Of a stretch of DNA of 64,000 bases, positions 55,094-64,000 are shown piece by piece (position 1 is the stretch's first letter; every line of letters starts with the position of its first letter). The translations under genes and the position numbers were made by a program. The DNA is from Helichrysum umbraculigerum (taxonomy: Eukaryota > Streptophyta > Magnoliopsida > Asterales > Asteraceae). The DNA lies in NCBI GenBank assembly GCA_949592205.1, contig CATIUR010000012.1, positions 1,239,001-1,303,000 on the forward strand. Reading direction: 5' to 3'. The notes under the pieces were generated by a model. The model worked only from the letters and a program-made list of their open reading frames with translations, ran no database searches and had not been told where the DNA came from.

Positions 55094-56023
55094 GGGGTGA
55101 GCGAATAAAACTGAAAACATCGAATCGTAACCGAGTAACCGAAATAACCGCCTGAAAAAAACTGAACCGACGGTAAAATCGAACCGTTAATAACTGACAT
55201 ATTTCGATTCGATTCGGGTTATACATAAAGATCGAACCGTTAGTAACCGAACCGTTATTTTTTCCATTAATTAATATATTTATATTTATTTAGTATTTTA
55301 TATTCAATATTGTTACTATTATTATACAGTAATAACAATAACTAATAGATTAGTCAAGATTTTTTACTATATATGTAAATATATTATGTACTCCCTCCTT
55401 TCCAAAATAGTTATTCTGTTTTGACTTACTAAAACTTTAACCTTGAATATGTTTGTTTGTGTTATGTAATATTTGATAAAAATTATACCAGTGAAAATAA
55501 ATTTAAAACTCAATACATTCATATATTTTGTATCAAGTAATATATAATACAAACAAAAAATTTTAAGGTCAAAGTTGAAAATGAAAAACTTCAAAAAGTA
55601 AAAATTGGACAATTATTTTGGGACGGAGGTTACATATTATATAAAATTAATACAATATCATTCATCAAATACTATATCAATCAGTTTTGATGTTCTAGTG
55701 TAATCTATAGTTCTTGATCAACTAACTAAAACTACATTCATAACTACATAGTTATAATAATTAAATTATAAACACTAAAATAAAACAAACAAATTACACA
55801 ATGGAAATAGAAAACATTTAATGGACTTAAAAGTTTTATTTTGATCAAAGTTTAGAACTCGAATATTACCCAAAAATAACTGAATCGAAATCGAAACGAA
55901 ACTGAAAAATCGAATCGTAAAGAAACCGAAACCGAACGATTTTGATTATTAAAACTGAAATATTCGATTCAATTCGATTTTTACATAAAATCAAATCAAA
56001 TCAAACCGAACCGTGAACACCCC
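55094..56023. mobile_element. Possible hAT-type non-autonomous element with AACCGAA-rich ends
   Basis: Left end GGGGTGAGCGAATAAAAC and right end GTGAACACCCC resemble hAT termini. Both subterminal regions are full of CGAACCGT/AACCGAA motifs in opposite orientations (55094-55260 and 55870-56015). An 8-bp duplication is not clear. A Stowaway MITE lies inside. Confidence 0.45.
55391..55630. mobile_element. Stowaway-type MITE (~240 bp) nested in the hAT-like element
   Basis: Left CTCCCTCCTTTCCAAAATAG and right TATTTTGGGACGGAGG form terminal inverted repeats, preceded by TA and followed by TTA. Confidence 0.75.
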
Positions 56024-57514
56024 ATCTTATAGTGATGGACAACTGTATTAAGACTCATGAAGTAAAATTTAAATTTTGAACTAAATACTTCCGTTAAATT
56101 ATACCTGAAGCAAATATTTTCTCTCCAAGACATATGTATAGTTAAACTAGGAAAAATTTCGGCCGTGCCAAGAAAATGTATATGCTTTTAAAGATGTATA
56201 TGATGCTTTTTCTTTCGTAATCGTAGTGTCGGACCTTTGACAAATTGGATGAGAAATAGATTCATTAGGGAGAGAGGTGCACAAAAATTCTTCTTAAGAA
56301 TCAACCATACTTATAGCAAAAGAAATCCTAAATAACAGTACTACAAAAAAATATATTGCAATAAATAATCATATATATGTCTCATTTGAAAACTACGATA
56401 TATTACAAAAAGTTCATACATACATATTTCATTTATAGAAACTAATAGCAATCAACATATTAAACTACTCCATATATATTAACAAAAGTTTATGAAGATC
56501 CATGTATGGATAAAACCAAAGCACACTTCATGTTCTGTTGCATCATAATAATATACTTAACAATTTCCTTGAGTGGAATTAATTAAAGTAAAGATAAACC
56601 TTGAAATTTAGTTACAAAATAAAGATGTTGCTTTGAGCCTTTGACATAAAACAAGAACACACTTTCTTGACACTTTTATTTCATCTCAAATGCTACTTTA
56701 AATCTGTTTGTGATGAATATAGTTTACTATATTAGATTTATATCTTGAAATTTTTTAATTTTACAAGTAACAACCTATTTCTAATTAGACTAAAATGAAT
56801 ATAAAGTAGGATCATATCAATCAAGTAAGATTTATATATGAAATGATTGAATTTTTTTATTATTTTAATTACAATATATATTCATATATGTATTTCGTCA
56901 ATTTCTTTTTTAAGTTGATTTGTACAAAATTTTTAAATAAAATGTGTGTTACGAACTTAATTTGTGTTACTTGTAATGTTTGACATGTGTCACAATTTTA
57001 GACACATATATGTCATTATTTGAAGCAATGTAGGCTTCCTAATTAAAAAAGAAGAAAAAGGAATATAATTAGCCAATAAGTTAATTAAGTATGATCTATA
57101 CTTCATAGAATTACAATATTATTAGCTTTAAGATCAAGTATTGATTATAATTTTAAAAGCTTAAATATAATAAAACATATAATTAGCCTTATTAAGAATG
57201 ATGTATATATGAAATGAAATGTTAGTTATAAGGTGAGTATTAAAGCTTAATGATGTTAGTTTTTATATATAAGTATAAATAAAAAACTATATGAAATTAA
57301 TATTGATGTGTGATGTTATAAATAAAAAATTATATGAAATTAATATTGATGTGTGATGTGTCAAGTTTATAAGGGCTTAGGTGTCACTTTGTTAGGCAAT
57401 TATGTGTCACAATTTGAAGATAAAGCTGGTTCTTATAGATATAAGATATAAGATAAGATATAAAATGAATTTATTTTAAAGTGTTGAATTAAATGTAACG
57501 AACGTTATAAATTA

Positions 57515-57536
57515 CTCTCTCCGTCCCAAATCTATT
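57515..57536. mobile_element. Truncated Stowaway end interrupted by element G2
   Basis: TA then CTCTCTCCGTCCCAAATCTA, the standard Stowaway terminus, cut after 22 bp by the LTR of G2. The other half should lie beyond the right edge. Confidence 0.65.
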
Positions 57537-59829
57537 TGTAACACCCCCAAATTTAGTGATTTGCGGAAGCATACTTGGGTGTTACTAATCAATATACAAA
57601 GCACAAGATATACAGCAAACGACCTCTAAATGAGACGTTTTGTAAAATAATTACATTTCATAATTAAATCGTTTGAAAACATATAATTTTCTTTACAAAA
57701 ATATGTAAGCCTAGAGTCCGCGTATGTGGCGGGAGATTCTATTACATAACCATAGTTACAAAAGATAATGCCAAAGAATCTCCGTTAAATGCAGTTTGGA
57801 AATCATGCGACTCTAGCTAGTAATCCTGGAGTGATCCTACTCCGTAAGTGTACCTGAGAATACATGCTAAAAAGGGTCAACCAAAAGGTTGGTGAATCTC
57901 ACAGGTTTATCAGTAAATAATCAGTTTAAACACAAGATTTCATCAGTAGTGCCCGTAGGCGTATATCAAGTATTTGCAAATCTCGCAAAAGTAAAGTAAT
58001 CAAGTTATACCGTTGCCATGAGGCTCATAATCGAAGCTTAACCCGTAAGTAATAATTTGCTCCCGTGACATGCTCGTAATTGAGCAAGCATAAGTGACGA
58101 ATAATAGTCGCCCGTTTATATATAACGGTTCGTGGTAGCGCTACTACCCCGGGCGGGGAGGGTCATTTCCCTAATGGATCCATTAACTAGTGTTCGCGCT
58201 TAAGTACATAACTAACGATATATGATGGAGAGACTTCAGTAGAAAGTAAATAACTCATGCAATTCCGTTTGGTATAGTAAGCAGTTTTAGTACTTGTGTT
58301 CAAGGAAAATCAGTAGCATGTATCTCCCCCAATAAGAAAAACAGTAAAAGTGGGGCCGTAAGACTCACCTGAGTCTTTGCAAGTGCATTTATATCAATAA
58401 ACGAGTAAGTAATATCAACCGTAGGTTCTCTGAACCCGTAACCTCCAAATGCCTAAACACGTAATGTCAAGTAAGTAGATGTCTCGCAAGAACATCTAGG
58501 CTAGTTGTTCATACAACCCATTGTGTCCAAATGTTGGTTCGTTATCGCTTGTGTAAAAGTGTACGGTCCATTGGTGACGGTTTGTAATAATAATCCATAA
58601 GTGTTATTATTATTCGTCTCGTTTTACGTTTAGTAAAAGTATGTACTTTTGTATGTTAATTATCGTCGTAAAAAGTGTAGTTGTCGTTACGCAAATGTCG
58701 GATCGTTGAGTAGAAACTCAGTTAGCAAACCAGGTCAGTTCGGCTCGTTCGGCTCGATTCGGCTCGTTCGGCTCGGTTCGGTTCGCAAGTTCGGTTCGAT
58801 TCGCAGCTCGGTTCGATTCGCCGCTCGGTTCGATTCGCGGCCCGGTTCGATTCGCTGCTCGGTTCGGTTCGCTGCTCGGCTCGATTCGCTTATCGGCTCG
58901 GCTCGCTGCTCGGCTCGGTTCGTAGGAAGAACACACCCCAGCTCGCGAAACGGCCTGATCGACGGATTTCGGTCCAAAAACATGTTTTCGGGTTTCCGTT
59001 TAGTCCGATTCTTTTACCCAACCCTCATATGAACATATTAAGCCTATTTAAACCATAAATTAGTAAAAATGATCAAAAACGAGAGATGTCAGGATTTGTC
59101 GGAAACTTACAAAATGCCGAAATGAAAATCCGAAAAGGTGAAGTTGTAGATCGTGTGATGGTGAACGTTTTCTTCCAAAGGAATGAAATGATCCGGGTGC
59201 GTTTAGTTGTAGTATTTTGCGAATTTAGGTGGTGGTATTTGTTTGGTGTGAGAGAGAGAAAAGAAAGAAAATAGAAGAAGAGAGAGAGAGTGAGTTAGGA
59301 GAATGAGAAAAGAAAAGGGGAGGATGGGGGTTTTGGTGAAAGCCCCCATTTTTCAGTCCACGCGCTGTGCTCCGTGCGGTGTTCGTTTTCTCCGTCATTT
59401 AAGCGTTAAATATTTATTTATGCATGTTTATTATTTCTGAATCACACCTGTTATTATATAATTTACTTAAATTATTTCTTTAAATCCTTAATAGTTTGAA
59501 ATATGATATAGTTTAAATAAATTTAAGTACTTTTGTTTTTAAATCATGTAAACTTTAATCAAGTGATACGAGATAATTACTAATCATTAGAAAATAGCAT
59601 TTTGGGCATAATCGCTTTATTTAGTATATAAACATTTGTTCACCAACGTCCGTATTAATCGAATAGAATTTCATTCTATTTAAATTGCGTACGATTTAAG
59701 TCAAATCGCAAAGTTGTATATATTTACTAATATATAATCCGATACATAAATTAGCCTAACACAGAACTAATTACATGTATTAACAAAGAATTAGGCACTA
59801 ATTCTAGTCCTAATTTGCCGGGTGTTACA
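57537..59829 (-). repeat. 3' LTR of G2 (2293 bp)
   Basis: Minus-strand TGTAACACCCGGC to GGGGGTGTTACA. Collinear with the G1 LTR from 57537 to about 58600 and from about 58955 to 59829. On the minus strand it keeps GTAAGT (59105-59110), CTCAG/GTGAGT (58363-58368) and acceptor-like CTCAG (57854-57858). The block between is replaced. Confidence 0.92.
58735..58930 (+). repeat. GGTTCGATTCG direct-repeat array in the G2 LTR
   Basis: About ten imperfect ~18-20 bp direct repeats built on GCTCGGTTCGATTCGC, strongly GC-rich in an AT-rich LTR. Four copies contain GGTTCGATTC exactly, which fits the Pol III B-box consensus GWTCRANNC, but no A box or tRNA fold is seen. It occupies the position of the G1 hairpin array. 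Confidence 0.85.
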
Positions 59830-59862
59830 TTCTCCCCCTGTTAAAAGAATTTGTCCCGAAAT

Positions 59863-62800
59863 TTAAGTCGAAGTCGCGTTCGGGGTAGAATCAGTGAATA
59901 AGTGAGGATACTTGAGTTGCATTTGGTCTTCCCGTTCCCAAGTGAATTCCGGACCACGCCGCGAATTCCACCTGACCTTGACGATGGGAATACGACTTTG
60001 TTTCAGTTGTTTGACCTCACGGTCCATAATTTCGGCGGGTTCTTCCACGAAGTGAAGTTTGTCATCGATGCGAATCTCGTCAAGTGGTATAATAAGTGTC
60101 TCGTCAGACAGACATTTCTTTAAGTTAGAAATGTGGAAGGTAGGGTGCACGCTGCTGAGTTCAGAGGGCAGCTGCAGTCGATATGCCACTGGACCTATCC
60201 TCTCGAGGATCTCGAAAGGCCCAATGTACCTGGGGTTTAACTTTCCGCGTTTGCCGAATCGGATTACGCCTTTCCAAGGCGATACTTTCAAGAGTACTCG
60301 GTCCCCAACCTGGAACTCGAGTGGTTTGCGTCTCACGTCAGCGTAACTTTTCTGACGATCACGTGCGGCTTTAAGTCTGTTCTGGATTTCAACAATTTTC
60401 TCGGTGGTTTCATGTATGAGTTCAGGACCAGTGAGTTGACTATCTCCCACTTCAGTCCAACAGATCGGTGATCGGCACTTACGACCGTACAGTGCCTCAA
60501 AAGGTGCAGCCTTTATGCTGGCGTGATAGCTGTTGTTGTACGAGAACTCGCACAACGGTAGATGTCTTTCCCAATTTGTACCGGAATCAACTACGCAGGC
60601 TCGTAGCATGTCTTCCAGTGTCTGAATAGTTCATTCGCTCTGGCCATCGGTCTGAGGATGGTACGCGGTACTCATATCGAGACGGGTACCCAGTGATTTT
60701 TGGAGTGATTGCCAGAAGCGAGATGTGAATCGAGCATCCCTGTCAGAGATAATCGAGATAGGGACACCATGTTGGCAAATGATTTCTTTGATGTAGATTT
60801 GTGTAAGGCGTTCCATTTTGTCGGTTTCTCTGATTGCCAAGAAATGAGCCGATTTGGTGAGCCGATCGACAATCACCCAAATGGTATCGCAACCGCTAGC
60901 AGATTTAGGTAGTTTGGTTATGAAATCCATGGAAATTTGCTCCCATTTCCATTGAGGAATTTCAGGTTGTTGGAGCAATCCGGAAGGTCTTTGGTGCTCG
61001 GCCTTGACCTTGGAACAAGTTAAGCATTTGCTGACGTACAAAGAAATGCCAGCTTTCATATTCGGCCACCAGTAAAACTCCTTGATGCCGTGATACATTT
61101 TGTCGGATCCCGGGTGGATAGAATATTTGGACTTGTGAGCTTCATCCATCACCAAGTCCCGCAGGTTTCCGAAATTAGGCAACCAGATTCGGTTAGAGAA
61201 ATACCTAACTCCGTTGGGTCTGATCTCGAATTGTTTATCCATGCCTCGCAAGGCCTCGTTCTTGAAGTTATCGGGTTTCAGGGCTTCGAGTTGGGCAAGA
61301 TGTATTTGGGTGGTGAGATCGTTATGAATGGTAATACTGAGTGCCCGGACTCGGAGTGGTTTTGTTCGTTCCTTACGACTGAGAGCATCAGCAACCACGT
61401 TTGCTTTGCCCGGATGATATTTGATCTCACAGTCGTAATCGGTGAGTAATTCAACCCATCTACGTTGCCTCATGTTAAGATCTTTCTGGTTGAAAATGTG
61501 TTGGAGACTTTTGTGGTCGGTGAATACAGTGCTGCGGGTACCATAAAGATAATGTCTCCTGATTTTTAAGGCGAATACCACGGCCCCTAGCTCGAGGTCG
61601 TGAGTTGTGTAGTTTTTCTCGTGAACTTTAAGTTGTCGGGAGGCGTAAGCAATGACCTTGTCTCGTTGCATCAGCACGCAACCGAGACCTTGGTGAGAAG
61701 CATCGCAGTATACCACGAAGTCATCGGTGCCTTCGGGTAGAGATAGAATGGGTGCACTGCAAAGCTTGAATTTCAACAGCTGAAATGCCGACTCCTGTTT
61801 ATCGGTCCAATCGAATTTCTTTTCCTTCTGAGTCAGCACCGTGAGGGGTTTGGCAATTTTTGAAAAGTTTTCGATGAAACGGCGGTAGTAACAGGCTAAT
61901 CCCAAGAATTGGCGTACCTCGGTAGGAGTGGTTGGTGCTTGCCAGTTCTTGATTGCCTCGATTTTTGTCGGGTCTACATGAATTCCCTGATTATCAATCA
62001 CGTGTCCAAGGAATTGAACGGTTTTTATCCAGAACTCACACTTAGAGAATTTGGCGTAAAGCTCCTCGTGTCTGAGTAGTTCTAGAATGGTTCTGAGATG
62101 TTGTGCGTGTTCCTGTTCGTTGCGCGAATAAATAAGGATGTCATCGATAAAAATAATGACAAACTTGTCGAGGTACGGTTTGCACACCCGATTCATAAGG
62201 TCCATGAATACAGCCGGTGCGTTGGTTAAACCAAAGGGCATCACTTGGAATTCATAGTGCCCGTAACGGGTTCTGAAGGCGGTTTTTGGAATGTCAGTAT
62301 CGCGAACACGCAATTGATGATAACCTGATCGAAGATCAATCTTTGAATAACAGCTTGATCCTTGAAGTTGATCGAACTGATCATCGATTCGAGGAAGTGG
62401 GTATCGGTTCTTGACGGTTAGTTTGTTCAACTCTCGATAGTCAATACACATTCGAAATGAACCGTCTTTCTTTTTGACGAACAAGACCGGAGCTCCCCAA
62501 GGTGAGGAACTCGGTCTGATGAATCCTCTATCCAGGAGCTCCTGTAACTGAGTAGACAACTCCTGAAGTTCGGATGGGGCTAGGCGGTACGGTGCTAGGG
62601 CCACCGGTGCGGCACCCGGCACGAGATCAATCGAGAACTCGACCTGTCTAGGTGGAGGTAAACCAGGTAGTTCTTCTGGAAAGACTTCGGGAAAGTCTCT
62701 AACGATTGGCACATCTTCAAGTCAATTCTCCTCCGACTTTTTCTCCGTGATGTGCGCGAGTATTGCTGGGTAACCCTTTCTCAGAAATTTTCGGGTTTTT

Positions 62801-64000
62801 AAACAGGAGATTAAGTTTAGTCTCGACCCACCGGTCTCCCCCTGTATGACCAAGGTACTACCGGCGGCGAGAGGAATTCGGACGATTTTATCATGGCACA
62901 CAATTTCGGCCCGGTGCTTGGACAACCAGTCCATACCCACGATGACATCGAAACTTCCCAGTTCAACAGGCATTAGATCGATTGAAAAGATTTCGTCGGC
63001 TAAGTTTAAAGTGCAATTAGGTATCACACTATCGGTTTCTATAAGTTTACCATTTGCAAGTTCTACTGTGTACTTAACATCTAAGGCTGCGGGGGTGATA
63101 TCAAGTAGTGGACAAAACTCATCAGATATGAAACTTTTATCAGCACCGGTATCAAATAATACTGAAGCAGTAAGATCGTTGAGAAGAAACGTACCCGTTA
63201 CAACATTCGGGTCTTCCCTAGCTTCCCTAGCTTTGATGACAAATGCTCTGCTGCGAGCAGAGTTGTTGTTCCGCTTGTTGTTGTTGTTGTTGTTGTTGTT
63301 GTTTTTCTGCTTAGGGCAATTATTCTGAAAATGCCCAGGACTTCCGCACCCATAACAAGTCTTCGGGGCACTGGTGTTTCGACAATCCTTGGCCAGATGC
63401 CCAAAACGTTTGCAGTTTGTGCAAGGGCAGGAACCGTCGTGGTGACGATTGCATTTGGGGCAGTAGGGCTTGCTTCCACTGTACCCTTTCTTTTCTGAAG
63501 AGCCGGATGAATAAGCCCTAATAGGCTCGGGTCTTCGGTTGGTGATTTGGTTGGATGAGTAGGGGTTTCCTTCCCACTTTCGTTTGTTGTTTGCAGGTGG
63601 GGCTGAGGTTGTGTTACGGTGGACAGCGTTTGCCGTAAGTTCATGGGCCATACGGATGGCGTTCTGGATAGTACCTGGTTTGGATGAAGTCACCAGGTCC
63701 TGGAGTTTCTCGGGCAGTCCATCAACGTATTTCTCGATCCTCTTGTACTCAGGATCGACCATGGTTGGGCACAGAAGTGCCAGTTGGTGGAAACGGTTGG
63801 TGTAACCGGTGATATCATCACCTTGCATCTTGTGGTTCCAGAATTCCAACTCCAATTGTTTCAATTCATCCCTGGGGCAATACTCACCCCTCAACATCTC
63901 CTTCAACTCCTCCCACGGGAGTTTGTAAGCATTTGCAACGCCCACAGTTTGGGCATAGGTGTTCCACCAAGTGAGTGCGGTGTCAGTAAGAGTACTAACA
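59863..64000 (-). pseudogene. gag-pol of G2 (two nonsense mutations; start outside window)
   Basis: One frame from the right edge to the stop at 59863: Gag, zinc knuckles (CTNCKRFGHLAKDC, CYGCGSPGHFQNNC), Asn run, protease DTGADKSF, RT FIDDILIYS, RNase H, integrase, GPF/Y motif RYIGPFEIL and chromodomain-like tail VRWNSRRGPEFTWERE. Two stops: TGA 62722-62724 (between protease and RT; two adjacent substitutions relative to G1) and TGA 60631-60633 (CGA to TGA inside the integrase motif TDGQSE-R). RT also reads GLACYYRR where relatives have GLAGYYRR. Confidence 0.93.

Larger units (their letters stand above)
54377..57514. other. Gene-free stretch with decayed repeats
   Basis: Apart from the elements listed separately, this is AT-rich sequence with no credible ORF. 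A ~43-bp tandem pair lies at about 57275-57360 (TATGAAATTAATATTGATGT). TGTGTCACAATTT-like segments occur near 56985 and 57395 without an array. Confidence 0.5.
57537..64000 (-). mobile_element. Tekay-type retrotransposon G2, 3' part (same family as G1; runs off right edge)
   Basis: 3' LTR 57537-59829, polypurine tract (minus AACAGGGGGAGAA, 59830-59842) and most of gag-pol. LTR ends and protein match G1 closely, but the LTR centre differs completely. The 5-bp flank is CTATT (57532-57536). Confidence 0.92.

Noticed and set aside
54844..55200. 118-codon ORF as an intact gene
   Set aside because: No upstream homologous domain; at best a LINE C-terminal scrap fused by chance to hAT-like end sequence.
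58800..58890. tRNA gene suggested by GGTTCGATTC
   Set aside because: No A box at the right distance and no cloverleaf; motif is part of a tandem array.
58649..59032. ORFs of 127 (plus) and 72-82 (minus) codons with RSVRFAARFD/EPNRAANRT repeats
   Set aside because: Translation of the 18-20 bp direct-repeat array; no start context or homology that would support a protein.

Overview
This window is plant nuclear DNA from a eudicot. The evidence is two intron-bearing plant genes, an AT-rich background, and Ty3/gypsy LTR retrotransposons nested inside one another. An Asteraceae host would fit the abundance of long-LTR Tekay-like elements, but that is an inference and nothing here proves it. About three quarters of the window is retrotransposon.

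Layout. (1) 1-5604, minus strand: 5' part of a Tekay/Del-type chromovirus, here called G1. It has an LTR, a tRNA-iMet primer site, an extra coiled-coil ORF upstream of gag, and an open gag-pol that runs off the left edge. G1 sits inside the pol gene of an older plus-strand relative, element A (5605-10661). Element A in turn abuts a still older LTR fragment (10662-11745) built on 107-bp tandem repeats. (2) 11746-24965: the gene island. It holds a three-exon CASP-like (CASPL5A-type) membrane protein gene (13166-17308) and a seven-exon conserved plant gene of unknown function, DUF7795-like (19923-22710). Their introns and flanks carry a SINE, a Harbinger-type MITE, a Stowaway MITE and a Mutator-like foldback element, most with visible target-site duplications. 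(3) 24966-54371, minus strand: one Tat/Retand-type element with a perfect 5-bp TSD (GTGAT). It has gag, protease, RT, RNase H, a second archaeal-type RNase H and integrase. On the opposite strand, with its own TATA promoter, it carries a spliced 'gypsy-type transposase' additional ORF. That ORF is split by an 18.65-kb insertion (28234-46886, TSD GATTG) of a Tekay-like element in the unusual form LTR-internal-LTR-internal-LTR. (4) 54372-57536: LINE, hAT-like and Stowaway remnants. (5) 57537-64000, minus strand: the 3' part of a second element of the G1 family (G2), inserted into a Stowaway end.

How the parts relate. Nearly all retroelement ORFs are broken by stops, many of them C-to-T on the coding strand, so most copies look dead. 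G1 is open throughout its visible part. Copy 1 of the tandem element is broken in gag-pol only by a 98-bp duplication.

Most unusual signal. Every Tekay-type LTR here carries, at the same place in its transcribed leader, a dense block of short repeats. In three families the block is an array of 7-11 bp hairpins built on GCGACAC/GTGTCGC, mostly with 5-nt loops and with compensatory arm changes (CGACACT/AGTGTCG against CGTCACT/AGTGACG). In G2 the same slot holds an unrelated GGTTCGATTCG direct-repeat array, although the rest of the LTR matches G1. The block lies between conserved splice-donor-like motifs. Together with the conserved extra ORF upstream of gag, this is the best candidate for an undescribed system in the window.
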